In this document: positions 1-6,325 of the stretch, in pieces
Layout of the letters: each line of letters begins with the position of its first letter
Numbering within the stretch: the stretch's first letter is position 1
NCBI GenBank assembly: GCA_031426215.1
Contig: JANPKU010000186.1
Span: 1 to 8,116, forward strand
DNA: 8,116 nucleotides
Origin: Sva-07 sp031426215
GTDB lineage: Bacteria; Actinomycetota; Acidimicrobiia; Acidimicrobiales; Ilumatobacteraceae
Reading direction: 5' to 3'
The notes under the pieces: model-generated
Databases searched by the model: none
Told to the model about the DNA's origin: nothing
What the model saw: the letters and a program-made list of their open reading frames with translations, nothing else
Made by a program: the position numbers and the translations under genes

Positions 1-935
1 TCTTCAATCAGAATGAACGACGGGGCTGTACCGGAAGCCGCCGACGTGTGACTCCCGGTCCCCGCAGCGCGCTGAACCCGAGCCTTGATGGTGGTGCTAC
101 CGGAGATCGACGACGTGATGAGCTGCGCGATGATCGTGCGATCGCCGGACGCACCGATAAGTCCGACCGCCATGAACGCCGCCTGCGCTTGCGTGCCTCC
201 AACGTCTATGACCAGGGCAGAGACGTCACCGGCGACTGTTGAGATCATGATCGTGTTGGCTGTCACCCGATACCTTCGGCCAGCAACAGCAGTGAACGTC
301 TGGGACAGACCCGTTCGGTCGACGAGCGTGGTGATGGTTGTCTGGTCGGTGGTTGCCTGGGCGTAGCCGACTGTTCCCCACGCCTGGTTCCAGTTCGACC
401 CACGAGCCAGACCGGCCAGCGTGGTGATGTTGGCGTTGACGACCGATGCCGCGAGCGCAGCGACGGCGACCCGGGCCAGGACGAGGCACCCGGCAGGCAC
501 AGCGGGATCAGTGGGCGACGCAGCCGGCGTGCCGGTCACAACGAACAGCCGAGCATCGTTGAAACCTGAGGCGTCGACAGTGTTGTCACGCACCTGGATG
601 ACCACCAGATCCCGGCGAGGGTTCGTCGCGTCAGCCGTCGCGATGGCCAGGTTCACGGTGGCGTCGTTCGTGACTGCGTAAATCCCCTGGGCCAGCACAG
701 ACGAACCGTTCACCAGAGCAGTGCCAGCGGCGACGTTCACGCTCATGTTCGGTGTGCCGTTCTGCGTCACCGCCAACTGACCGGACCGCACAAGACCGTG
801 CCCAACATCAAGCGCGGTCGGGCCGCCGACGAACGTCTGCACGGCAGCGCCGGCGAGAGCAGCTCCGAGCTGCCGAAATGCGAGCGCCGAGTGCGAACCG
901 GACTGAACACCGATCGCTGGACTGATCACAGCCAT
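1..935 (-). CDS. Minor tail protein (tail tip / fibre-like), C-terminus cut by window edge
   Basis: This frame is open for 311 codons from ATG at 935 and runs off the left edge. The start is fixed by GGAGG five bases upstream (941-945) and overlaps the end of the distal tail gene by 10 nt. Residues ~45-175 form a Gly/Ala/Val-rich beta domain with motifs I associate with actinophage minor tail proteins: VNGSS and QGIYAVTNDATVNLAI (~75-99), ADATNPRRDLVV (101-112), DARLFVVTGTP (127-137) and NANITTLA (167-174). After a Trp-rich linker (NWNQAW, 181-186), residues ~188-311 look like a second beta-sandwich, with TTLVDRTGLSQTFTAVAGRRY at 202-222. The visible end, SFILIE, resembles the FxxIEDIGP-type C-terminus of such proteins, so the stop is probably only a few codons away. 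The place after the distal tail gene fits a tail-tip or fibre component. A receptor-binding role is possible but not shown. Confidence 0.8.
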   Translation of the reverse strand, partial: MAVISPAIGVQSGSHSALAFRQLGAALAGAAVQTFVGGPTALDVGHGLVRSGQLAVTQNGTPNMSVNVAAGTALVNGSSVLAQGIYAVTNDATVNLAIATADATNPRRDLVVIQVRDNTVDASGFNDARLFVVTGTPAASPTDPAVPAGCLVLARVAVAALAASVVNANITTLAGLARGSNWNQAWGTVGYAQATTDQTTITTLVDRTGLSQTFTAVAGRRYRVTANTIMISTVAGDVSALVIDVGGTQAQAAFMAVGLIGASGDRTIIAQLITSSISGSTTIKARVQRAAGTGSHTSAASGTAPSFILIE

Positions 936-1762
936 GCTGACCTCCAAGAGAATGTGCAGGAACCGGTGCCAGAGGCGGCCCGGTAACGGATCGTGTTCGC
1001 ACCAGGGGCGAGCATCCACCAGCGCGATAGCAACGTCTGCCACGACTGGCGAGGCGAACCATCGAGCAGGATCGATTGCGTTGCCGAGTCGACCACGAGC
1101 GTCGACCCGGCGGGCACGACACCATCCAGTTCGATGAACTCGCCTGTTGCGCCCAACGTCAACCGTGGCGTCGTGACCGGGCCGACAATCGTCGCGGTCC
1201 ACGGAGCTTCGGTGTTGCCCGAGTTCATCGCGGAGCCGTCCGAATCCGAACCGGCACCGAACGTCAACGGGAACGTGAGCGGGAACGTCATGCCACCGCC
1301 GGCGGTGAGACCGAGCACGATCGACGACAACGACGCGGTGTACAGGCGCGGGTCGGTCGCCTGGAACACCAATCGCGCTCGAGCCGTGCCGAACCGTTGG
1401 TCACTCATGTCGGGCGTCGCGCTCAACGGGCGCCCCATCAGAGCGAACACGACACCGGCGAGCGTGACGTTGAGCATCACCGTGCCGGATCGCACCGGAC
1501 CCCACGCAGCCTTCAGCGCCGACATCTCATTTTGGATTTCTGTTTCGGAGTCACCGCGCACACGAATTTCGAACACGATCTCTCGCACGTCGAGCGTTGA
1601 CGGACCAAGATGGCGGCCGCCGTCACTGAACGCCAAGCGCACGACGGGCGCCGAGTTGATCACGTCGAACCCGGACGGTTCAGCAGTGAACGGGTACGTC
1701 GTTCCCGCACCGATCGCGACGCCCCCGAGTGCGGCGGCGGTCAAACTGCTTCCGGTACTCAT
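926..1762 (-). CDS. Distal tail protein (Dit-like, siphovirus tail component family)
   Basis: The 278-aa product has the size and layout of Dit-type proteins, which form the hub between the tail tube end and the tip or baseplate. An N-terminal part (~25-145) ends with the family-like segment ATDPRLYTASL (135-145). A proline/threonine linker with a repeated TFPL follows (159-168). The C-terminal beta domain (~186-278) has PRLTLGATGEFIELDG (199-214), VPAGSTLVVD (216-225) and LAPGANTIRY (251-260), as in the galectin-like half of such proteins. I chose ATG at 1762 because it overlaps the tape measure stop as ATGA, a coupling junction seen elsewhere in this operon. A GTG at 1780 would add six residues. 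The place after the tape measure gene supports the call. Confidence 0.82.
   Translation of the reverse strand: MSTGSSLTAAALGGVAIGAGTTYPFTAEPSGFDVINSAPVVRLAFSDGGRHLGPSTLDVREIVFEIRVRGDSETEIQNEMSALKAAWGPVRSGTVMLNVTLAGVVFALMGRPLSATPDMSDQRFGTARARLVFQATDPRLYTASLSSIVLGLTAGGGMTFPLTFPLTFGAGSDSDGSAMNSGNTEAPWTATIVGPVTTPRLTLGATGEFIELDGVVPAGSTLVVDSATQSILLDGSPRQSWQTLLSRWWMLAPGANTIRYRAASGTGSCTFSWRSAWL
941..945 (-). promoter_or_regulatory. Ribosome binding site for the minor tail protein
   Basis: The sense strand reads GGAGG followed by five bases and then ATG at 935. This is a near-perfect Shine-Dalgarno sequence lying inside the last codons of the distal tail gene. It decides the start of the downstream gene, which otherwise has no intergenic leader. 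Confidence 0.8.
1259..1288 (-). repeat. 12-bp in-frame tandem repeat in the distal tail gene linker
   Basis: GAACGT recurs at 1259, 1271 and 1283 on the plus strand, giving about 2.5 copies of a 12-bp unit. On the coding strand this encodes TFPL-TFPL-TF between the two domains of the distal tail protein. It is a protein-level linker repeat rather than a mobile or regulatory repeat. Confidence 0.7.
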
Positions 1763-4422
1763 CGTGAACTCGTCGCCCACATCATGGTCTCAAGCTCCCG
1801 GCGCATCCCACGGTTGTCGGCGGTGACGACCTGACCGATGCTGATGCCACCGCGCGAGCCGGAACCTGCAGCGCCGCCGGCGAGCACCTGACCGTTGTTG
1901 CCGGGAATCATGTACTGACGGCCGCCCGACATGAACATCTCGGCGACGTTGCCCTCGCCGACTTCGTACAGGTGACCAGCGCGGACAGGGCCACCGCCAG
2001 CACGAGCCGTTGCTGTGCCGAAGAATGCGTCGAGGTTCTTGATGATCTCGCCCATGTACCATAGCTGGTACGCCGGGTCCTGATTGGCTTGGAGATGCTT
2101 CAACTCGTCGGCGCTCACAAGCCCTTGGCCGGCTACCTCGCCAAACCGGATGCGTGTCGCCCGCGACGAATCGGCCTCGGCCGCAATCTCATCCTTCGCG
2201 AGAGCTGCTGCCGCCTTCGCCAGAGCGAGCTCGTCGTACTTGGCGATCAGCCCATCGATCTCCAATGCGGTCAGCCCGGCGGCCTTCGCCGTTTCGACCC
2301 ACGAGTCGCGCGCCTGCCCGTCCTGGTAGATCATGTCGACGGTCGCCTTGGCAAGCCGATAGTTGGCGTCCTCGAGCCGGTTGCGGGCGTCGGCCACCTG
2401 CTCTGCCGTCGACTCGCCATTGCCGAGCACCTTGTTCAGGTTGTCTTCAGCGTCAGCAACACCCTCGCGAAGGTCTTCCTCGCTGCGCTGCGAGTCGATG
2501 CCGCCCCAGAAACCCGTGAGGGCGTCACCGGCAGCGTCAACCAAGCTTTCTGCCGCCTTGATGGCCTCCTTCTCGGCCGACTCGATCGCCTTCCCGAGAG
2601 AGCTGCTGATCTTGTACGCGTCTTCGGCGATGCCTTCGGCGATACCTGCCGAGATCGGTTGGCCGACACCCTCAGCGAACAGGCGGGAAGGCGACGCGAT
2701 CCGGCCGATGGTCTTGGCAGCGTTGAGTGCTTGCCGGACGGTGTTGCCGGCAGCGATGGAAACGAGATAGGCGTTCCCGCTCACGCCAGCGGCGATACCG
2801 GCGGCGACGTCACCGCCAACACTGTTGGCCATATCAACAAGGGCGTCCTTTGCGGACAACATGCCGTCGGTGTCGAGGTTTACTGCAACCTCGGTCAGGT
2901 GCTCGACCGGGATGCCAGACACCAGCGACATGTAGTTCAGGACTTCGGTGCGCATCGGCCCGGACAGTCCGCGTGTCGTCTCCATCATCGCTGACAGCCA
3001 GGCAGACTGACCGGCGACAGAGTCCACGTTGACGCCGTTGGCCGTCAACTGGGCAGTCACCACGTCGTTGGTGGCCATGGCAAGATCGCGTGTCGACTTC
3101 GCCTTATCTCGCTCGCCGGCTTCGGCGTCGGCGAGAATATCGGTCGTCTCCTGGATCTGCTCCCACCATGCGTCTTCGGCGTCGGCGGCGGCGTACGTGT
3201 CGTCGGTCAATGCCCGGCGGGCGTCGCTGGCTGCGTTGAGTGCTTCGGCCTCGCGGTTGTGCGCGTTGATGGCGTCATTGATCGACTGCGTGACGAGGTA
3301 CGTGGACGAGGCGAGATCCTCTGTGGTCTGGATCGCCGCTCGTGCCGCGGCCTCGGCGGCGAGCTGCTTGGCAACCCACTCAGCGGTCTCCTCGTTGGCG
3401 AGGTGGACTGCCCCCGTGTGCGTGTTTAGCGACTCCGACGCGTCGTCGATCGTGCTGGTGACCTGTGGCCCGATACCGGTCACGCGACCGGCCCAACCCC
3501 AAATCGCGTTCTCGAAATCGTCCAGTGTGCTCGGGATGTCCGACACCGTGTTGACCGTCCATGACACCGCCGGCAGATTGGCGATCTCCTGCCAGCCTGT
3601 GATGGTGTCGGTGATGAAGCCGAGCGCTGCTGCCAGCGCAGGGATCAGCACGTTGCCCAGCGACGCTGCCAGGTTCTCGACCTCAGCCCTCGCCTTTTTT
3701 ATGGCGCCTGCGTAACCGTCGGAGGTGTTCGCGAAGTCGCCGGCGACCTTGTCGGTCTCCTTCATCAGTAGACCGAAGCGGGCCTGCACCTTCTCCTGAT
3801 CGCTCATCGTCTCACCGACGGCGATGAGTCCAGATTCCAGCGCGTATGCCTTCACCGCTGCATCGGAGATGTTGATACCGAACGCCTTGAGCGGCTCGGC
3901 CTCACCGGACAGCGCCGACTTAAACGCGTTGGCCGCCTCAGTGACATCCATGTTCATCACGCTGGCGAAATCGGTCGATCGCAGCATGAGGGTCTCGAGC
4001 GTGCCAGCCACATCCCCGCCGTCGCCGGCCACATCCTCGGCGAAGTTCGTGAACGACACCGCAGCATCATTGAACGCACGCTGCGACAGACCGAACTGCT
4101 CGGTGGCGTTCCTGCCAAGATCGAGAACCGCGTCGGAAACCTCACCGTATGACACCTTCACGGCGTTCGTGGACTCGGCGAGGTTGGAGGCTGCGTCGAT
4201 GGCGTACTTGGCGGCGACGCCCGCAGCGACACCGACGGCTGCGTATGAAGGGATCATCGATGACGTGATCTTGCTGCCAGCTGTCTGCCACTTAGAACCC
4301 ACCGTCGAGGTGGTCGCAGTGGTTGCCTTGGCGACGCCCTCTGTGCTCGTGCCGGCGTCGCGCATCGCCTTCTGATACTGCGTGGTGTTGGCGGACAGAC
4401 GGACTTCGACGTTGGTTGCCAC
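1759..4422 (-). CDS. Tape measure protein
   Basis: At 887 aa this is by far the longest gene, placed right after the chaperone pair and before the distal tail gene, the standard tape measure position. The N-terminal ~85-265 region looks like the phage tail minor/tape measure core: SYGEVSDAVLDLGRNATEQFGLS from 91, a GINISDAAVKAYAL segment at 182-195 and an Ala-rich helix with LIPALAAALGFI at 259-270. Hydrophobic stretches (~56-78 and 257-272) may serve membrane passage during DNA ejection. The middle is helical and Ala/Asp/Glu-rich. IASPSRLFAEGVGQPISAGI (575-594) is a motif common in tape measures, and GGGPVRAGHLYEVGEG near 809 leads to the usual Gly-rich C-terminus. No lytic or peptidase domain is evident. 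It starts at GTG, 2 nt after the chaperone stop, with GGAAGGA upstream. At the usual ~0.15 nm per residue the tail would be about 130 nm long. Confidence 0.95.
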   Translation of the reverse strand: MATNVEVRLSANTTQYQKAMRDAGTSTEGVAKATTATTSTVGSKWQTAGSKITSSMIPSYAAVGVAAGVAAKYAIDAASNLAESTNAVKVSYGEVSDAVLDLGRNATEQFGLSQRAFNDAAVSFTNFAEDVAGDGGDVAGTLETLMLRSTDFASVMNMDVTEAANAFKSALSGEAEPLKAFGINISDAAVKAYALESGLIAVGETMSDQEKVQARFGLLMKETDKVAGDFANTSDGYAGAIKKARAEVENLAASLGNVLIPALAAALGFITDTITGWQEIANLPAVSWTVNTVSDIPSTLDDFENAIWGWAGRVTGIGPQVTSTIDDASESLNTHTGAVHLANEETAEWVAKQLAAEAAARAAIQTTEDLASSTYLVTQSINDAINAHNREAEALNAASDARRALTDDTYAAADAEDAWWEQIQETTDILADAEAGERDKAKSTRDLAMATNDVVTAQLTANGVNVDSVAGQSAWLSAMMETTRGLSGPMRTEVLNYMSLVSGIPVEHLTEVAVNLDTDGMLSAKDALVDMANSVGGDVAAGIAAGVSGNAYLVSIAAGNTVRQALNAAKTIGRIASPSRLFAEGVGQPISAGIAEGIAEDAYKISSSLGKAIESAEKEAIKAAESLVDAAGDALTGFWGGIDSQRSEEDLREGVADAEDNLNKVLGNGESTAEQVADARNRLEDANYRLAKATVDMIYQDGQARDSWVETAKAAGLTALEIDGLIAKYDELALAKAAAALAKDEIAAEADSSRATRIRFGEVAGQGLVSADELKHLQANQDPAYQLWYMGEIIKNLDAFFGTATARAGGGPVRAGHLYEVGEGNVAEMFMSGGRQYMIPGNNGQVLAGGAAGSGSRGGISIGQVVTADNRGMRRELETMMWATSSR

Positions 4423-4424
4423 GG

Positions 4425-4865
4425 TCAGTCGTCCTTCCGTTCGATGATTGACAGGTACAGCCCGTCGAACGAGCCCGACCCGTAGTCCTCGCCGCTGCGA
4501 GCTTCGCTGATCCGCCGGTTCTCGGCGTCACGTTCCGCGCAGGCAAAACAGTGGATCGGCATCGCTTCGTACGCGCCGTCGTTTGCCTCATCCATGCACT
4601 CGGAGCGGGGATTGCCGCACCCGCTGCAGAGACTTGCTTGGTAGTCTGCCCACTCGAGCGCGGAGTCGGTGTCTTCCGGCAGCCATTGGCGTGGATCGGC
4701 GTCGGGCCACTCCTCGGTCGCCTGGCCGACTACTCGTCCGAGGAAGACGCTTCGGGGTACTCGGTAGTGCTCGGCAGCGGCGCGGAGCTTTCGCTCCGAT
4801 GGCGAATCAGACCAGCTGCCACCAGAGATTTTGGGTTGGCGGCCGCCACGTTCGCCTTGATGCAC
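4425..4865 (-). CDS. Frameshift-accessed C-terminal part of the tail assembly chaperone (GT fusion)
   Basis: This frame is -1 relative to the upstream chaperone gene and overlaps its end by about 135 nt. It is most likely read only by a -1 slip at 4829-4835. The fusion would hold 166 residues of G plus 134 from this frame, 300 aa in all, spanning 5326-4425. An independent GTG start at 4865 lacks a Shine-Dalgarno sequence. The frame carries ALEWADYQASLCSGC (69-83 of the open frame) and a second Cys pair, giving CxxC (80/83), C90 and CxxC (106/109), which looks like a zinc-ribbon. Known lambda-type GT fusions bridge tube subunits and the tape measure; the same role is inferred here from family and position, directly upstream of the tape measure. 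The acidic tail ends 2 nt before the tape measure GTG. Confidence 0.82.
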   Translation of the reverse strand: MHQGERGGRQPKISGGSWSDSPSERKLRAAAEHYRVPRSVFLGRVVGQATEEWPDADPRQWLPEDTDSALEWADYQASLCSGCGNPRSECMDEANDGAYEAMPIHCFACAERDAENRRISEARSGEDYGSGSFDGLYLSIIERKDD

Positions 4866-5326
4866 GCATTCCAGAGACGCGACCAGGCAGCGACGTCGAC
4901 CAGAGGCGACGCCGCGAGCCGCTTAACCTCCTCCACGGACATGACCGGCTCGACGCACGAGACTGCCATAGCGACGTCAGGGAACGTCTCTGGATTGTGA
5001 TCCAGTGAACGATCCTGGCGCAGCTGCTCCTTGGTCGGAGCGTGAGCGCGCAACAGATCAGCCCACGCCCGGTGCCCGATGGAACGGAACCGGAACTCGA
5101 TCGTGCAGGCTTCCATCTCCGCTTCGATTTCGAGGATTCGCTCTGCCGTGATCATCCGTTCGGGATGCTCATCGATCGTGTCCGAGACGAGTGTCGGCAA
5201 CACTTCCACCAGCGCTTCGTGCTCGTCACGAAGCGCCTGGGGAACCGCAGCGATGGTCGCCGTGACGACGCGGTGGTACGCCTCGTCTTCAGCGACAGCG
5301 AGGATGTCCTGAATCGACTTCGCCAT
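4730..5326 (-). CDS. Tail assembly chaperone (lambda gpG-like)
   Basis: This is a 198-aa acidic, helical protein between the tail tube and tape measure genes, the fixed place of tail assembly chaperones. Its pattern matches actinophage versions as I know them: FRFRSIGHRAWADLLRAHAP (78-97), NPETFPDVAMAVSCVEP (111-127) and AAWSRLWNACIKANVAAANP (146-165). The C-terminal tail after ~175 is low-complexity and Ser/Pro/Glu-rich. ATG at 5326 overlaps the tail tube stop by one base (TGATG), suggesting translational coupling. The protein is not expected in the virion; it escorts tape measure and tube subunits. Most ribosomes should make this short form, while a minority slip at codons 165-166 to make the 300-aa extended form. 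Confidence 0.88.
   Translation of the reverse strand: MAKSIQDILAVAEDEAYHRVVTATIAAVPQALRDEHEALVEVLPTLVSDTIDEHPERMITAERILEIEAEMEACTIEFRFRSIGHRAWADLLRAHAPTKEQLRQDRSLDHNPETFPDVAMAVSCVEPVMSVEEVKRLAASPLVDVAAWSRLWNACIKANVAAANPKSLVAAGLIRHRSESSAPLPSTTEYPEASSSDE
4773..4820 (-). promoter_or_regulatory. Two-stem RNA structure likely stimulating the frameshift
   Basis: Eight bases after the slippery heptamer the sense strand has GGCAGC (4820-4815), exactly complementary to GCTGCC (4778-4773). Nested inside is a perfect 6-bp hairpin with a GAAA tetraloop, CGGAGC-GAAA-GCTCCG (4798-4783). A GNRA loop and an 8-nt spacer are typical of structures that pause ribosomes at a slip site. The outer stem leaves a 16-nt bulge on its 5' side, so the fold is plausible but not certain. 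The pairing was found by eye, not by energy calculation. Confidence 0.5.
4829..4835 (-). promoter_or_regulatory. -1 ribosomal frameshift slippery heptamer C CCA AAA
   Basis: The sense strand reads AAC CCA AAA TCT in the chaperone frame, so the heptamer C CCA AAA has the X XXY YYZ form and the correct phase. Slipping back one base re-pairs the two tRNAs on CCC and AAA and enters the 4425-4865 frame at ATC TCT GGT. Pro-Lys is encoded in both frames across the site. The direction (-1) and place near the 3' end of the first chaperone frame match the conserved tail-chaperone frameshift of long-tailed phages. Confidence 0.85.
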
Positions 5327-5790
5327 CAGGCGGCGACGACAGAAGCGAGGTTCGGCTGAGACGTCACGTAGAAGCTCACCATGAACTTCTGTGTGGCGTT
5401 CTTGCCGTAGCCCTCAAGGCGTCGCTGACCAATCTGCACCGGGTACACCTCGACCTTCTTGCCAGCCACGTTCGCGACGCCCTGCTTGGATCGAATCAGG
5501 AAGCCGTTCGTGCGGAACACGAACAGGTCGAACGAGGTCGTCTCCGTGGTGTCGTCGCGCTTCATGGTCAGTTCGATCGGGCCGACCTTGGAGGTACCGA
5601 CGACGGCCGTGTCGTAGATGTCGTCGATCCCTGAGGTGTCGACCTCGGCCTCGGACGAGGGAGTCGTGTAGTTGGTGATGCCGGTGATCCGGGTCGCGGC
5701 GTTGATGTTCGCCACGGTCGGTGCAGCGACGCTCGCCACGGTGGGCGCGAAGTACCAGACGACGTTGCCGTCATGTGCGAGTGCAGTCAT
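5326..5790 (-). CDS. Major tail tube protein
   Basis: The 154-aa beta-rich product has the pattern of actinophage tail tube subunits: NVVWYFAPTVASVAAPTVANINAA (from residue 9), EVDTSGIDDIYDTAVVGT (49-66), PIELTMKRDD (71-80), TNGFLIRSKQG (94-104), a KKVEVYPVQIGQRR strand (111-124) and the ending FMVSFYVTSQPNLASVVAA (from 136). Hexameric rings of this protein should stack to form the tube through which DNA passes. AGGAG at 5798-5802, seven bases upstream of the ATG, is one of the best ribosome sites in the window, fitting the most abundant tail protein. Its start overlaps the upstream 63-aa gene stop as ATGA, and its stop overlaps the chaperone start by one base. Confidence 0.9.
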   Translation of the reverse strand: MTALAHDGNVVWYFAPTVASVAAPTVANINAATRITGITNYTTPSSEAEVDTSGIDDIYDTAVVGTSKVGPIELTMKRDDTTETTSFDLFVFRTNGFLIRSKQGVANVAGKKVEVYPVQIGQRRLEGYGKNATQKFMVSFYVTSQPNLASVVAA

Positions 5791-5978
5791 TTCTCATCTC
5801 CTGTTGCTGAGGGGTCTTCGGGGGTGATCACGGCTGCCGGGGCGGCTTCGCCCTTGGGCGACTTGGCTTCGACCCAGCCAGACAGCGCCAACGTGGGCAG
5901 CTGAAAGCGGGACATGACGACGATCTCGTCGGGGTCGGACGGGTGGTAGAGCGCGACGGGATCAGGGAAATCAGGCAT
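5787..5978 (-). CDS. Small unknown phage protein upstream of the tail tube gene (63 aa)
   Basis: I do not recognise this protein. It is an acidic 63-aa polypeptide with a short central beta-like part, EIVVMSRFQLPTLALSGWVE (18-37), and a disordered Pro/Ala/Glu-rich C-terminus. No Cys, signal peptide or membrane segment is visible. Short proteins with one central Trp are often found beside head-tail and tail tube genes in actinophages, but no function can be given. It is supported as a real gene by GGAG (5985-5988) six bases upstream of ATG and by the ATGA overlap with the tail tube start, which suggests coupled translation. It is the first minus-strand gene after the plus-strand lipoprotein, and the two start codons lie head to head about 11 bases apart. 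Confidence 0.7.
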   Translation of the reverse strand: MPDFPDPVALYHPSDPDEIVVMSRFQLPTLALSGWVEAKSPKGEAAPAAVITPEDPSATGDEK

Positions 5979-5989
5979 GGTGAACTCCG

Positions 5990-6325
5990 ATGTATGGTGA
6001 GCGGATGCTGAGACAGATGGCCGTGCTGGTGATCGCCGTTGCCGGCGTCGTGTCGTGCGGCGATTCAGAACCGGACGGCGGGGCGGAGCTGGCGTGCTCG
6101 CGATTCAACGAGCTGGCCAACGACGTCAGGGACGGCGTGCTGAGTGAGGCCGAGCTGCGTCCTCGCGTTCAAGACATCGAGGAAGCCGCCCGTGCTAGCG
6201 ATGAGCCCGGAATGGCAAACTCAGCTCGTCGGATACTGGCAGCCGTCACCTCAGCGGATGAGGCCGATGGCTTGACCGATGCGATGAACGACTTTCAGAC
6301 GGCCTGCGCCGAGGTGGCCAGCTAG
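5990..6325 (+). CDS. Secreted lipoprotein on the opposite strand (moron-like; possible superinfection exclusion)
   Basis: This is the only plus-strand gene. It encodes 111 aa from ATG 5990 or 106 aa from in-frame ATG 6005. A hydrophobic stretch MAVLVIAVAG leads to a lipobox VVSC (Cys18 counted from 6005), so the protein should be lipid-anchored outside the membrane. The mature part is ~88 aa, acidic and helical, with Cys31 and Cys101 (6005 numbering) likely joined by a disulfide, and a segment ACSRFNELANDVRDGVLS. Third positions are GC-rich, so it is genuinely coding. GGTGA lies six bases before ATG 5990; ATG 6005 gives a tidier signal peptide and sits seven bases after TATGGT, which could make a leaderless message. 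The start is undecided. Its TAG overlaps the TAG of the convergent gp10-like gene within CTAG. Phage lipoproteins can block superinfecting DNA entry; that role here is only inferred. Confidence 0.8.
   Translation: MYGERMLRQMAVLVIAVAGVVSCGDSEPDGGAELACSRFNELANDVRDGVLSEAELRPRVQDIEEAARASDEPGMANSARRILAAVTSADEADGLTDAMNDFQTACAEVAS
5993..5998 (+). promoter_or_regulatory. Candidate -10 element for the lipoprotein gene
   Basis: TATGGT matches TATAAT at four of six positions, and its end is six bases before ATG 6005, the spacing expected for a leaderless transcript starting at that A. No convincing -35 hexamer is found 16-19 bases upstream, and the extended TGn element is absent. The element overlaps the longer ATG 5990 reading, so it is relevant only if ATG 6005 is the true start. 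The evidence is weak. Confidence 0.25.
6322..6325. other. Shared CTAG: overlapping stop codons of two convergent genes
   Basis: The palindrome CTAG supplies TAG to the plus-strand lipoprotein gene (6323-6325) and TAG to the minus-strand gp10-like gene (6324-6322). There is no intergenic room for a terminator between the two genes, and I see no stem-loop with a T tract on either side. Transcripts from the two strands would therefore read into each other. Confidence 0.9.

Noticed and set aside
1778..1780. GTG at 1780 as the start of the distal tail gene
   Set aside because: ATG at 1762 gives the ATGA overlap used at other junctions of this operon and the more typical start. The longer form cannot be fully excluded.
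993..1826. Long plus-strand open frame of 277 codons
   Set aside because: It lies wholly antisense to the distal tail gene and the end of the tape measure gene, whose products match known families. Its translation is low in recognisable pattern, as expected of a GC-rich shadow frame.
2089..2994. Plus-strand open frame of 301 codons
   Set aside because: It is antisense to the tape measure gene, Arg/Gly-biased, without motifs or a ribosome site; a shadow of the GC-biased coding strand.
3029..3715. Plus-strand open frame of 228 codons rich in Ala/Ser
   Set aside because: It is antisense to the Ala-rich helical part of the tape measure gene and mirrors its composition, so it is a shadow.
4425..4865. 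Independent translation of the second chaperone frame from GTG 4865
   Set aside because: No Shine-Dalgarno sequence precedes it, and a correctly phased -1 slippery site with downstream structure explains the frame better.
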